Assembly: GCA_964623055.1 (NCBI GenBank)
Contig: CAZURK010000005.1
Location: forward strand, 62,001-126,000
Reading direction: 5' to 3'
Source: JADHUC01 sp964623055
Lineage (GTDB): Bacteria; Planctomycetota; Planctomycetia; Pirellulales; Pirellulaceae
DNA: 64,000 bases
Positions 18,506-27,614 of this stretch are shown here, in pieces. Below the pieces are notes generated by a model that saw only the letters and a program-made list of their open reading frames with translations, made no database searches and was not told the DNA's origin. The position numbers and the translations under genes are program-made. Positions within the stretch are counted from its first letter, which is position 1. Every line of letters begins with the position of its first letter.

Positions 18506-19285
18506 CTAATCAAAGATGATTGTGCCAAAACCTTGGTAGTCGTGGAAGCTGCGACCGACGCGAGCCCAGTCCCACTCGGTGACTTGCTTGTCGTCGTAGT
18601 CGACGCGATAGAAGTTGGCGCGCCAGTGGGTACCCGGTTTTGGCGGGACGTTCCCCAGCGGCTCGAGTAACTGGTACGGGATGAAGACTTCCGCTCGCCA
18701 ACCGGCCACTTCGGTTTTCGGCGTCTGCGGCAATCCGTAGGAGGTCACTGCTTTACGAGTCTTCCGGTCCCCCTCGTAATGCCACGGTCGCCAGCCCAGG
18801 AACTTACCGTCGAGATTGGGTATGATGATCGGCAACTCGTAGCCCAGCGGAGAGATCTCGTATTCGAAGTAGATTGGATGCCGCTCATCGGTCCAGAAGA
18901 AACACTCGAAGACGTCTTCATTCCAGAGATCCAGGAAGTCTTCGGTCATTGTCGCGGTGAGAGTCTTGTCGGTCCCGTCGAACAGCACATACACGCCCTT
19001 GGGTGAATAGAGCATTTTGAATCGGGCGCCGTAATCGTGTTTTGCGTTTGCACGTTTCTTGAGAGCCACCCATTCGGATTTCTTCCACTGAGCCGCGTCC
19101 CCGCGGCCGGTCACTTCGAAATCCTTGCTTTGCGGCACATGGATGGTGGGTTTCTTGGGAAGCGTCTTCTCCGCGGCGTGCAATCCTCCACGCCATTCGA
19201 ATGTGAGCAAGCAGCCGAGTAATAACAAATGCCATGGCATCAAGATCGCTTCACGCAACACGGGCCGTCTTTCACAATCGTTCAT
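18506..19285 (-). CDS. Secreted carbohydrate-binding protein, CBM9-like
   Basis: 259 residues with an N-terminal hydrophobic segment (MPWHLLLLGCLLTFEWRGGL). The body fits the family 9 carbohydrate-binding/DOMON-like fold seen in xylanases and stand-alone proteins: YSPKGVYVLFDGTDKTL, WNEDVFECFFW, PIYFEYEISPLG, GWRAEVFIPYQLL and THWRANFYRVDY. These W-x-x-D-x-x-E and E-h-S/N-P-x-G motifs are characteristic. The true start could be the in-frame ATG 15 codons in. It is 54 bases downstream of the sugar isomerase gene and probably co-transcribed with it. A role in binding a plant or algal oligosaccharide is inferred. Confidence 0.78.
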   Translation of the reverse strand: MNDCERRPVLREAILMPWHLLLLGCLLTFEWRGGLHAAEKTLPKKPTIHVPQSKDFEVTGRGDAAQWKKSEWVALKKRANAKHDYGARFKMLYSPKGVYVLFDGTDKTLTATMTEDFLDLWNEDVFECFFWTDERHPIYFEYEISPLGYELPIIIPNLDGKFLGWRPWHYEGDRKTRKAVTSYGLPQTPKTEVAGWRAEVFIPYQLLEPLGNVPPKPGTHWRANFYRVDYDDKQVTEWDWARVGRSFHDYQGFGTIIFD

Positions 19286-19338
19286 AACGCAATCCTCATA
19301 GAAGAATCGTATGACAGAATGAAACCGTTGGCGAGGGC

Positions 19339-20283
19339 TTAACTCTCTACTCCCACCAACCGCTCGACGAACCGTCTCGCCTTTCTTGCTTCCTGGATCA
19401 GGCTTGCCGGATTGCCAGGCGTTAAGGTCTCGATCACGAGCGGTCCGCCCAATAATCCTCCTTGTCGGAGTCGGGCCAACACTCGTGCAAAATCGACGGC
19501 GCCATCACCGGGCGTCACCTTGACGTCGTCGGTCGCCCGGCGGTAGTCCTTCACGCACATTCCCGTCACCAAACCATCGACGGTAGCCGCGTCATCGACC
19601 GGGTCGAGTGACCCGTCGGAATAAGCGAAGATATTGCCCGGGTCGTACCAGAGTGAAAAGTTGTCGTGTCCCACCCGCTCGATCGCTTTTCGACATCGAG
19701 GGCCGGTGGCGTTCAACGGCCCGTGGGGCTTCAGGGTGATGGCGACTCGTTTCTCCGCCGCATAGTCACAACACTCGGCGATGGCCTTGTAGTAGGCAGG
19801 TTCGAGTTCTTCGCGGTTGATACCGGCGGCGAGCAGGGATTCGCCCTTTGCCGCAGCGCAATTGTCGATCAGCTTCTTCAGCCCGTCGATCCCTTCCTGA
19901 AGCGATCGGTTGACCGGAATCGCACCGCCGTAGATCGAAGGGATTCTAAGTCCTCGCTGCCGGGCCTGTTGGCCTATTTCGGTGGCCTCGTCGACCGACG
20001 TCGCCACGGTGATCACGAGAGCCCACTTGGCATCGTCCTTGGGTTTGGTGCTCATCAGTCCGACATGCTTGAACCCGGCTTCGGCGATTGCGTCCAGGGC
20101 CACGCGATAGTCGTATTGGCCCCAGGGCCGTGTAAAACAACCAATTTGCCAGGCCGCGTCGGCGACACAGTTCCTTGCCATGGCTGTGGACTGGATCAGC
20201 GTCCCGGCGACCGCCGAGACCGCGGCTGTTTTGGCCGTGCCGCTTATGAACTCTCGTCGCGTCAAGTGCTTGGAATCGGCCAT
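19339..20283 (-). CDS. Tat-exported sugar phosphate isomerase/epimerase-like TIM-barrel protein
   Basis: 314 residues. The N-terminus LTRREFISGTAKTAAVSAVA is a twin-arginine signal. The remainder is a xylose-isomerase-like TIM barrel: ALDAIAEAGFKHVGLMSTKP, AITLKPHGPLNATG, FSLWYDPGNIFAYSDGS and GDGAVDFARVLARL. The D-P-G-N block supplies metal-binding residues of the AP-endonuclease-2/xylose-isomerase superfamily. Export of such proteins is common in planctomycetes, where substrates are mostly unknown. It is 27 bases downstream of the second URO-D-like gene, so probably in one operon. Confidence 0.85.
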   Translation of the reverse strand: MADSKHLTRREFISGTAKTAAVSAVAGTLIQSTAMARNCVADAAWQIGCFTRPWGQYDYRVALDAIAEAGFKHVGLMSTKPKDDAKWALVITVATSVDEATEIGQQARQRGLRIPSIYGGAIPVNRSLQEGIDGLKKLIDNCAAAKGESLLAAGINREELEPAYYKAIAECCDYAAEKRVAITLKPHGPLNATGPRCRKAIERVGHDNFSLWYDPGNIFAYSDGSLDPVDDAATVDGLVTGMCVKDYRRATDDVKVTPGDGAVDFARVLARLRQGGLLGGPLVIETLTPGNPASLIQEARKARRFVERLVGVES

Positions 20284-20310
20284 GTGGCAGTCTCCTGTCT
20301 CCCAGTTACT

Positions 20311-21594
20311 CTACATCTGAAAGATCGCCTTGGTCATGTCAACCCACTGCCTCAGCCGCGATCGATCTCCGTTGGTTGTGTACACGTCACGGTACAGGAT
20401 CTCCACGTTGCAGTCTCGGGCCACGGCATAGGTCTTCTTCATGTCTTCCTCCAACGCATTCCAATCGGGGTTCGGCCCGCTGATGTTGGCCGGCACCGGC
20501 TTACGAGAGTAGACGTAGTTTCTTCCCAGCATCTCGGCGACCTTGGCGAAGTCCGACCAGCCCGACACCGAAACGGATCGAAGATTCGGGATCGCGTCCA
20601 TGATCATTTCTAGTCGGTCGTCGACACGTTCGCAGCAGCCGTAATAAACGAGCCCGAATCTTTCGCTTAACTTGGCTAGATATGGGAGGACGAACTCCTT
20701 GTACATGTCCGGCGAGACGCTTTCGAACTCTTGCGATTCGGCCCAACCCCATAGGTCCTTCAAAGTGACCTTCTCGTGACCATTCGATTCCGGAAGGTCT
20801 GACACGTACCCGTAGCTGCGTGGGCCGGCCATCTGGTTGTCCGTGTTCAAGGCCAGTAGCCCTTCCTGCTCGAGATAGGCAAAGACGGCGATCCGATCGT
20901 CCAGCATGTACGACATCAGTTTGTGAATGGCCTCCGGGGCGTCGTAGACCCAATACAGCAACCCCTGATTCCCGATGAATCGATAGAGCTGCCACGTGAG
21001 GCCAAAGAAGAAATTGCCGTTGAATCCCAAGTCCCCGAATTCGCCGACGTCAAATTCGTAGATGAAGGGATCGTAGTTGCCGACTTTCACCGGGAGGATG
21101 TCACCCATGACGTCTTCCAACGTTTCCTTCCTGCGCAAGGTCTCCTCCCGATCGACGGCGATGGTCCGGTTCCGCAGCTTGTCAATATCCTCCGGCGCAG
21201 CGATGGGGAAACTGAAACTGTAGGCAATCGACGGTTCTGGGCACACCGCCGAGCGAATCTCGACAGGCACGCCGTAATCCGAAAAGGCCATTCTCCAGCC
21301 CAGTCGGTGATAAGGTTCGACAACGATGTCGTCACCCAGTTCCTCGGCGTGCCGTAAAGTGATTCGCATGCTCCTTTCGACGCTTCGGAGGAACGGGTGC
21401 TCGCAGCGGATTTCCCGATCCTCCACGAATCCCTCGATCCAATCCGTCTCGAACAAGATGACCGGGCGTTCCGCTTTGAGGTCATGCACCGCTTTCCACA
21501 GACGTTTCCGCTCCTGCATGACAGGAAGAGATGCGAATTCCATCCGCTTCGCGGCCAGTTCTCGAATCACGGTTCGGTCCTTCTGGGAGATCAT
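20311..21594 (-). CDS. Uroporphyrinogen decarboxylase superfamily protein, copy 2
   Basis: 427 residues from ATG 21594 (AAGGAA upstream). The frame is open a further 152 codons upstream, but that part runs through a palindromic repeat on the opposite side of the intergenic region and has no family similarity. Blocks IAYSFSFPIAAPEDIDKLRN, GNFFFGLTWQLYRFIGNQGL, APEAIHKLMSYMLDDRIAVF and GLVYYGCCERVDDRLEMIMD match the methyltransferase-type URO-D barrel; the Y-G-C-C-E block corresponds to the H-C-G block of other members. First gene of a run with the isomerase, CBM9 and DUF6259-like genes, so probably tied to sugar metabolism rather than haem synthesis. Confidence 0.75.
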   Translation of the reverse strand: MISQKDRTVIRELAAKRMEFASLPVMQERKRLWKAVHDLKAERPVILFETDWIEGFVEDREIRCEHPFLRSVERSMRITLRHAEELGDDIVVEPYHRLGWRMAFSDYGVPVEIRSAVCPEPSIAYSFSFPIAAPEDIDKLRNRTIAVDREETLRRKETLEDVMGDILPVKVGNYDPFIYEFDVGEFGDLGFNGNFFFGLTWQLYRFIGNQGLLYWVYDAPEAIHKLMSYMLDDRIAVFAYLEQEGLLALNTDNQMAGPRSYGYVSDLPESNGHEKVTLKDLWGWAESQEFESVSPDMYKEFVLPYLAKLSERFGLVYYGCCERVDDRLEMIMDAIPNLRSVSVSGWSDFAKVAEMLGRNYVYSRKPVPANISGPNPDWNALEEDMKKTYAVARDCNVEILYRDVYTTNGDRSRLRQWVDMTKAIFQM

Positions 21595-21982
21595 GAGGAG
21601 GTTCCTTCTGCAATTCGGGACTACCACGCATTCATCGGCCATTATGATAAGCCACACGGTTGCCGTCGCGATAGCTGACGATTGAGTGTGACGGCCGGTG
21701 AGCTTCGATTTGGGGAGAATTGCAGCCGGCTGACAGACCGGATAGATTGGTGGAAACGCGGGTTTTGGGACGCGCCGGCGAACCGATCGACGTCTATGCA
21801 ACGGACAGAGCTTAGCATCATTCGAGAAATAACTGTCCGATTTGAGTGTAGCCGGAGTCGCAAGACTTCGGGATTTGCCGCTTCCACCCGAAGTGTTGCC
21901 ACTTCGGCTACGACAGTTGTTCCTCGACCGATCCTCACTGGCAGTCACAATGGCATCGCCGGAACCACAAACGAGTTTCCCA
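21595..21982. other. Divergent intergenic region with one palindrome
   Basis: 388 bases between the divergent URO-D-like and DinB-like genes. It should carry promoters for both the minus-strand sugar run and the ABC-importer operon. The only clear structure is the palindrome at 21848-21911. No regulator gene or obvious operator is adjacent. Confidence 0.4.
21848..21911. repeat. 64-bp imperfect palindrome, GTAGC-type repeat
   Basis: Outer arms GTAGCCGGAGTCGCAAGAC and its imperfect inverse ending CACTTCGGCTAC. It shares the arm sequence with the repeat at 60483-60547 (GTAGCGGAA-TCGCAA), so the two are members of one dispersed family. Confidence 0.7.
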
Positions 21983-22579
21983 ATGACATTACCCGAAGAC
22001 TTAGGCTCGACGGTCATCACAAGCGCCGCGGCCACATTTCGGAACGACAAGAACAGGGCGGACCGAGCTGTCGCTCAATTGCCGGACGACAAGTTGCACG
22101 TCACCTTCGATTCAAACACGAACAGTGTTGCCGTCATCATGAAGCACATTGCCGGCAACTTGCTTTCACGCTGGACGGATTTCTTGACTGCGGACGGCGA
22201 AAAACCGTGGCGAAATCGCGATGGTGAGTTTGTGGATTCCTTCGAGAGTCGTGACGAGGTACTGGAGCACTGGGAAGCGGGCTGGAACTGTCTGTTCACA
22301 CAGTTGGGCAAACTGGAGGCGGACGACCTATCGAAAACGGTCACCATCCGAGGCGAACCGCATTCGGTTCCGTTGGCAATTCATCGCTCGCTGGCCCACT
22401 GCGGGTATCACGTCGGACAGATCATCATGATCGCCCGCATCCTGGCAGGTGATGAATGGGATACAATCACAATCCCTCGCGGTGGATCAGCGGCGTACAA
22501 CAAGGAAGTCTGGGGCAAAGGCTACTTTGGCCAGAATCACGTGCAAACTGATCACTCAAAGCAAGGGAAGGTACGATGA
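21983..22579 (+). CDS. DinB/DUF1572-like protein
   Basis: 198 residues from ATG 21983 (another in-frame ATG at 21950 is possible; neither has a strong ribosome site). A four-helix DinB-type protein with the three metal-binding histidines visible: VIMKHIAGNLLSRWTDFLT, then HRSLAHCGYHVGQIIMIARI. Related proteins are metal-dependent, often thiol-linked enzymes or stress proteins. The end overlaps the start of the sugar-binding protein gene by ATGA at 22576-22579, so it is translationally coupled to the importer. Its link with sugar uptake is not explained by known members. Confidence 0.8.
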   Translation: MTLPEDLGSTVITSAAATFRNDKNRADRAVAQLPDDKLHVTFDSNTNSVAVIMKHIAGNLLSRWTDFLTADGEKPWRNRDGEFVDSFESRDEVLEHWEAGWNCLFTQLGKLEADDLSKTVTIRGEPHSVPLAIHRSLAHCGYHVGQIIMIARILAGDEWDTITIPRGGSAAYNKEVWGKGYFGQNHVQTDHSKQGKVR

Positions 22580-23541
22580 AGCGAAGGGCCATGTTCGCCG
22601 CAACCCTGGGATTAGCCGGCTTGCTCACGATTTGCATTTCCGGTTGCCAACGAACACAAGAGGATGACGGGAAGATTGTCATCGGATTGACGGTTCCGTC
22701 GCTCACACATCCGTTCTTCATCTATTTGCGAGATAACGTGATGGATGAGGCGAAGACGTTGGATGTAGAGATCATCACGGTAGACGCCGAGGATGTCGCT
22801 GCCAAACAGATGTCGATTGTCGAGGACTTTATCGCACGCGGAGTGGACGGCGTACTGATTTCTCCCATCGGAGCGGATTCTCTCGTACCGGCAGTGGAGG
22901 CGCTGAACGAAGCAAGTATTCCTGTCGCCACGGTGGATCGCAAGGTCAACGGGGGTCACGTGCTGGCCCACGTCGGGGCAGACAATGTGGAAGGTGGACG
23001 TGTTGCGGCACGCTACATCGCCGAACGTCTCGAGGGCAAAGGCAAGGTGATTGAACTGGAAGGCACGCCCGGAGCATCTCCCGCGATCGACCGCAAGACC
23101 GGTTTCCACGAAGTGATCGACCCATCGGACATCGAGGTCGCTGCAAGCCAGACCGCCAACTTTCAGCGAGCCGCCGGCCAGTCGGTTATGGAGAATCTGC
23201 TGCAGGTGCACAGGGATTTCCAGGCCGTTTATGCCGCAAACGACGAGATGATGCTGGGGGCGATTGAGGCGATGGAAGCGAACAACGTGGACGCGTCACG
23301 CGTAGTCACGGTCGGCTATGACGCCATCCCCGACGCCATCAGCTACGTACGCGAAGGCCGGCTGGACGCCAGTGTCGAGCAGTACCCGGGACGCCAGGCG
23401 AGAACAGCCCTGCGGTTGCTGGTGGAACATATCCGCGACGGATCACTACCGGACACAAAAGAGATCTACATCGAGCCCGTCGTCATTAGCGCCGAGACTC
23501 TGGATCAGGCGGAGGACAAGGGAGTGTCGCGTGCCGAGTAA
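22576..23541 (+). CDS. rbsB: Ribose-type sugar ABC transporter, substrate-binding lipoprotein
   Basis: 321 residues. Lipoprotein signal ending in ISGC (lipobox; Cys about residue 24). Periplasmic-binding-protein type I fold: KIVIGLTVPSLTHPFFIYLR, IIARGVDGVLISPIGADSLV-like block at FIARGVDGVLISPIGADS, ATVDRKVNGGHVLAHVGADN, and GRLDASVEQYPGRQARTALR, all typical of RbsB-like pentose/hexose binding proteins. AAGGGAAGG precedes the ATG. The ATG overlaps the DinB-like stop, and the following ATPase starts inside this gene's last codons. The exact sugar (ribose, allose, xylose, other) cannot be told. Confidence 0.88.
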   Translation: MKRRAMFAATLGLAGLLTICISGCQRTQEDDGKIVIGLTVPSLTHPFFIYLRDNVMDEAKTLDVEIITVDAEDVAAKQMSIVEDFIARGVDGVLISPIGADSLVPAVEALNEASIPVATVDRKVNGGHVLAHVGADNVEGGRVAARYIAERLEGKGKVIELEGTPGASPAIDRKTGFHEVIDPSDIEVAASQTANFQRAAGQSVMENLLQVHRDFQAVYAANDEMMLGAIEAMEANNVDASRVVTVGYDAIPDAISYVREGRLDASVEQYPGRQARTALRLLVEHIRDGSLPDTKEIYIEPVVISAETLDQAEDKGVSRAE

Positions 23542-25042
23542 TCGCCTCCTCTACATGGAGCAGATCAGCAAAGCCTTTCCGGGTGTCCAGGCACTGCAGT
23601 CAGTCGACTTTGAACTCCTTGACGGGGAGGTTCACGCCTTGGTCGGCGAGAATGGCGCCGGCAAGTCGACGTTGATCAAGGTCCTTGCTGGTGTCCATCG
23701 CCCCGATACCGGCGGCGTCTGGCTAGAAGGTCGTCCGATCCATGCTCGATCACCGCGCGATATGATGGACGCGGGAGTGCGAGTTATCTACCAGGAACTG
23801 AATCTGGTTCCCGGTTTGTCCGTGGCAGAGAATCTCTTTCTCGGCCGCGAGCCGATCCGAGGCGGTACACGCGGAGTGGTGAACTGGCCGGAGATGTATC
23901 GGCAGTCCGAGGAGATTCTGGACCGATTTGGCCTGCGAATTGATCCTCGGGCCAAAGTCGGTCGACTGGGCGTTGCATATCAACAGATCATCGAGATTGC
24001 CAAGGCAGTTTCGTGCAATGCGAAAATCGTTGTCATGGACGAGCCGACATCCGCCCTCACGGAACGCGAAACGGAGAAGCTGTTCAAGATCATTCACGAT
24101 CTCAAGAAACAGCAAGTCTCCGTCATCTACATTTCACATCGGCTTGATGAAATCCGGCGGATCGCCGATCGCGTGACCGTACTTCGCGATGGCCGACACA
24201 TCATCACGGCGGAGCAGAAGGATCTGCCAACGGAGCAAATCATCCGCCACATGGTAGGCCGTAGCGTCGACGAGTATTACCCCAAGGAAGAACTGCCAAA
24301 AGGCAACGTACTACTGGAAGTGGAGGATATGTCACGACGCGGTGTATGTCACAACGTGTCGTTTCAGCTCCGCAGTGGCGAGATTCTGGGCCTGGCTGGA
24401 CTGGCGGGCTCCGGGCGGACGGCGATCGCCGAACTACTGTTCGGCCGGCGCAAGTCGGACCGCGGAACCGTTCGAATCGCAGGTCAACCGATCTACGTGC
24501 GATCGCCCCGACACGCCGTTCGGCATGGTATCGGGCTCATTCCCGAGGAGCGCAAGACAGACGGGCTCGTGCTCGGGATGTCGGTTTTCGACAACGCCAC
24601 GCTCTCCGTTCTGAAACGCCATTCCGTTTGCGGTATCGTCCAACGCAAACGACTCGCGGAAATGGTCGAGCAAGTAACTCAGGAAATGCAGCTTAAAGCC
24701 GCATCTGCTTCTCAACGTGTGAAGAATCTCAGTGGCGGCAATCAGCAGAAAGTCGTGTTGGCGAAATGGCTGCTCCATGATTGTCAGATCTACATCTTTG
24801 ACGAACCAACGCGTGGCGTGGATGTGGGCGCTAAGAGTGAGATCTATCGCCTGATGGAAGACTTGGCGAGGCGAGGGGCTGGGATCATCATGATCTCGTC
24901 CGATATGCCCGAGGTGCTCCACATGAGCGACCGAATTCTCGTCGTTCGTGAAGGTCAGATCGCTGGGGAATTGCAGCGAGAGAAAGCGACACGGGAATCC
25001 ATCCTGCGACTTGCCGTTGGCGGCGAGGGAGTCGAAGCATGA
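23531..25042 (+). CDS. rbsA: Ribose-type sugar ABC transporter, double ATPase
   Basis: 503 residues from GTG 23531, with AAGGGAG seven bases upstream and a 11-base overlap with the binding-protein gene; the ATG at 23555 is a weaker alternative. Two ABC domains. The first has Walker A GENGAGKSTL, VAYQQIIEIAKAVS as signature region and Walker B KIVVMDEPTSALT. The second has the degenerate Walker A GLAGSGRTAIAE, signature LSGGNQQKVVLAKWL and Walker B IYIFDEPTRGVDVG. This double-domain arrangement with a degenerate second Walker A is standard for RbsA/XylG/MglA. Length matches the family (about 500). Confidence 0.93.
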   Translation: MPSNRLLYMEQISKAFPGVQALQSVDFELLDGEVHALVGENGAGKSTLIKVLAGVHRPDTGGVWLEGRPIHARSPRDMMDAGVRVIYQELNLVPGLSVAENLFLGREPIRGGTRGVVNWPEMYRQSEEILDRFGLRIDPRAKVGRLGVAYQQIIEIAKAVSCNAKIVVMDEPTSALTERETEKLFKIIHDLKKQQVSVIYISHRLDEIRRIADRVTVLRDGRHIITAEQKDLPTEQIIRHMVGRSVDEYYPKEELPKGNVLLEVEDMSRRGVCHNVSFQLRSGEILGLAGLAGSGRTAIAELLFGRRKSDRGTVRIAGQPIYVRSPRHAVRHGIGLIPEERKTDGLVLGMSVFDNATLSVLKRHSVCGIVQRKRLAEMVEQVTQEMQLKAASASQRVKNLSGGNQQKVVLAKWLLHDCQIYIFDEPTRGVDVGAKSEIYRLMEDLARRGAGIIMISSDMPEVLHMSDRILVVREGQIAGELQREKATRESILRLAVGGEGVEA

Positions 25043-25971
25043 AACACTGGTTGGGCCACGCGCTTAGACAATACGGCATACTTCTCGGGTTTCTCTGCGT
25101 TATCGTCGTGCTGTCCATTCTCGAGCCGGCTTTTCTGACCACCCACAATCTGACGAATATCATGCGTCAGACATCCATCATCGGCATCATGGCCGTGGGC
25201 ATGACGTTTGTCATTTTGACGGCCGGAATTGATCTGTCAGTTGGGTCTATTCTTGCACTGACCGGCGTTGTCTGCGCGAGCTTGGAGCATCGGGGATTGC
25301 CTGTTGTGGCAGTCGTGGCCGTGACACTGGTACTGGGGGCGTTCATCGGGACCGTCAACGGCGTCGTTACCACCAAGGGTAAGGTGACGCCATTCGTGGT
25401 AACCCTGGGCATGATGAGCATCGCTCGAGGATTGGCCCACATCTACACAAACGGCGAACCGATCAGCGGATTTGGGCGTCCATTTCGTTTTATAGGGTCG
25501 GGTGAGGTCTTCAATGTCCCTGTGCCGATCATCGTTTTTGCACTTACCGTACTGATCGCTGCTGCGATTCTCCGGCATACAACGCTCGGTCGTTATGCGT
25601 ATGCCATCGGAGGCAACGAGGAAGCGGTGCGACTATCGGGAATCAGTGTCGATTTCTATAAGACATCAGTCTATGCAATCTGCGGTTTGACCGCGGCGTT
25701 GGGGGCCATCGTCCTCACCTCACGACTGAACGCCGGCGAGTCGATTGCCGGTATGGGGTACGAGTTGGATGTGATTGCGGCCGTCGTGATCGGCGGCACC
25801 AGCCTGATGGGAGGACGTGGCGGCGTCTGGGGAACGCTGATCGGCGCGCTGCTTATTGGCACGATCAACAATGGCATGAATCTCTTGATGATCTCGTCGT
25901 ACTATCAGTTGGTCGTGAAAGGCGTGATCATCGTGGCCGCCGTCCTGCTGGACCGTTTGCGGGAAGAATAG
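25039..25971 (+). CDS. rbsC: Ribose-type sugar ABC transporter, permease
   Basis: 310 residues, ATG overlapping the ATPase stop by ATGA (25039-25042). Eight to ten hydrophobic helices and the family blocks VGMTFVILTAGIDLSVGSIL, KGKVTPFVVTLGMMSIARG, GGNEEAVRLSGISVDFYKTS and GGTSLMGGRGGVWGTLIGAL mark it as an RbsC/XylH/AraH inner-membrane permease. It completes the importer. The operon ends here; the following 374 bases hold only a repeat. Confidence 0.93.
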   Translation: MKHWLGHALRQYGILLGFLCVIVVLSILEPAFLTTHNLTNIMRQTSIIGIMAVGMTFVILTAGIDLSVGSILALTGVVCASLEHRGLPVVAVVAVTLVLGAFIGTVNGVVTTKGKVTPFVVTLGMMSIARGLAHIYTNGEPISGFGRPFRFIGSGEVFNVPVPIIVFALTVLIAAAILRHTTLGRYAYAIGGNEEAVRLSGISVDFYKTSVYAICGLTAALGAIVLTSRLNAGESIAGMGYELDVIAAVVIGGTSLMGGRGGVWGTLIGALLIGTINNGMNLLMISSYYQLVVKGVIIVAAVLLDRLREE

Positions 25972-26345
25972 AACCACGCGAGAGTAGATCCGTACCTTTG
26001 CCCGCCCCGCGGCCGCCTCAGATCGACGGGTCGTATTTTCGCCGCAACAAGAGTTGATTGGCGATTAGCGATTGTCGATTGATGATTGTTGAAGTCGGAG
26101 AGTGCGGAATTGGATTTGTGAATCGGACGATGATTGGGGAAGTACCAGGGCCGGATACGGTGAATTTGGGCAGCGCACCCCTACTTCGCAAATCAACAAT
26201 CATCAATCGGCAATCATCAATCAGTTTCTCTCCGTGCTGGGTGCGCTATGTGCGGTCGCTCAGCAAACATGAAAAGATGTCGGGCAGCTTGTGACCCATA
26301 ATCCCAGCCAAAGCCAAGCTGAACGACCTAGCTGCGGCCGAGCGC
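25972..26345. other. Convergent intergenic region
   Basis: 374 bases between the permease gene and the convergent amidohydrolase gene. Apart from the inverted repeat at 26070-26215 nothing gene-like is visible, and no T-tailed terminator was found. Confidence 0.45.
26070..26215. repeat. 146-bp inverted repeat with 23-bp arms, MITE-like
   Basis: Left arm 26070-26092 and right arm 26193-26215 are reverse complements at 22 of 23 positions. The arms themselves contain short iterations of GATTG/CGATT (for example GATTGTCGATTGATGATTG), continued outward on both sides. About 100 unique bases lie between. It sits exactly between two convergent operons. Confidence 0.8.
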
Positions 26346-27524
26346 TCAGTTGCAGCCGTTCGTGTCGCCAGCACGAGGTACGACGCCCACCTGTTGGCCG
26401 GCGCGGAAGATGAAGCGTGGGACCAACCTAAACCGCCCAGTTTCGGTCACGCCGAACGTATCTGTCAGATCGCAGTCCCCCTCGATCAGCTCCGCCACCA
26501 CAACATCCGCAACCGCGCCGGGTTGAAGGGTGCCAATTCGGCCCGCCATATGGAGGAATCGCGCAGGAACAGCGGTCACGCGGCCGACGGCGTCCTCCAG
26601 CTCCATTCCCAGGTGCAGGAACTTGCTGATCGTCGTGACCAGATCGAACACCGGTCCGTGCAGGTTGTAGGCATGCAGATCGCTGCTGATCGTGTGCGGC
26701 GTGACTCCCTGGTCCAGCGCGGCCCTCGCGACTTCAAACGTAAAACTGCCCTTGCCGTGGCCGACGTCCAGCAGTAATCCTTCGTCGACCTTCCTGCGTA
26801 TTTCCGGCAGTACCTGCAGGTCGGAGTCCATGATGCCGCAACGGTGGCCGTGAAACGAGTGTGTCAGCACGTCGCCGGGGCGCAGCTCGTTGAGTATCCG
26901 CTGCATCGAAAGGCGCGACTGCGGTGTGTGGATCATCAACGGAAGACCGACGGCATCGCAGGCTTCGCGTGCTCGTAGCAGCGCCTGAAGTTCATCTTCT
27001 GCACTAGCGGCCAGATTGTCGGAAAGTCGAATCTTCACTCCCAAAATCTTGTCCCGATTGCTTTCGATCGTCCGGATGGCACTCTGCACGTCGCAGTAAC
27101 GCAAGTCTTCCAGTTCGCCGAGACCGATGTCCGTTTCGGCTCCAGCCACCAGCCCAATGGCGGAGATGTTCAGCATCGCAAACAGCCGTGTCCGGCAGAC
27201 ATCAATCACATACTTCCGAAAGCCTGGAAACGTGGCCGCCCCTGCAGAACCGGCATCAAGTGCTGTCGTGACACCACGGCCAAGGCAGGTGGGATCCACA
27301 TCGACGCCGTAATGCGTGACTCCCGAGAACACGTGCACATGGAGATCGACAAACCCCGGCATGACCAGTAGGTGTGAAACATCGATGACCCGTCTGGCGT
27401 CAACATCCGCACCCGGATCGCAGATCGCTGCGATGAGCGAGCCGTTGATAGCCAAGTCCCCCGGCCTGTGCAGACTCGTGGAGGGATCAAGCAGCGTTCC
27501 GTTTCTCAAGAGAAGGTCATACAT
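26346..27524 (-). CDS. Amidohydrolase/deacetylase-type metallohydrolase
   Basis: 392 residues from ATG 27524; the frame is open 16 codons further up. Amidohydrolase-superfamily features in order: small beta-domain YDLLLRNGTLLDPSTSLHRP, metal site PGFVDLHVHVFSG, carboxylated-lysine block KILGVKIRLSDN, LMIHTPQS, DVLTHSFHGHRCG, and the last Asp/His block HTISSDLHAYN, ending with a second beta-strand pair GTLQPGAVADVVV. This matches the dihydroorotase-like deacetylases (EF_0837 type) thought to act on N-acyl amino acids or amino sugars. Cytoplasmic, no signal peptide. Converges with the ABC-importer operon. Confidence 0.85.
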   Translation of the reverse strand: MYDLLLRNGTLLDPSTSLHRPGDLAINGSLIAAICDPGADVDARRVIDVSHLLVMPGFVDLHVHVFSGVTHYGVDVDPTCLGRGVTTALDAGSAGAATFPGFRKYVIDVCRTRLFAMLNISAIGLVAGAETDIGLGELEDLRYCDVQSAIRTIESNRDKILGVKIRLSDNLAASAEDELQALLRAREACDAVGLPLMIHTPQSRLSMQRILNELRPGDVLTHSFHGHRCGIMDSDLQVLPEIRRKVDEGLLLDVGHGKGSFTFEVARAALDQGVTPHTISSDLHAYNLHGPVFDLVTTISKFLHLGMELEDAVGRVTAVPARFLHMAGRIGTLQPGAVADVVVAELIEGDCDLTDTFGVTETGRFRLVPRFIFRAGQQVGVVPRAGDTNGCN

Positions 27525-27614
27525 CTGGCATCCCGCTAGGTGCAAATCGTTGAGGGGCGTGATTGCGCCCAATACGCCACGCGATACAAGGGTAGCAACT
27601 CTCTGATGTGCAAT

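Noticed and set aside
11397..21594. Haem biosynthesis hemE
   Set aside because: Both proteins fit the methyltransferase branch of the superfamily and no tetrapyrrole genes are near.
25972..26069. Rho-independent terminator after the ABC-importer operon
   Set aside because: No GC stem followed by a T-run is visible.
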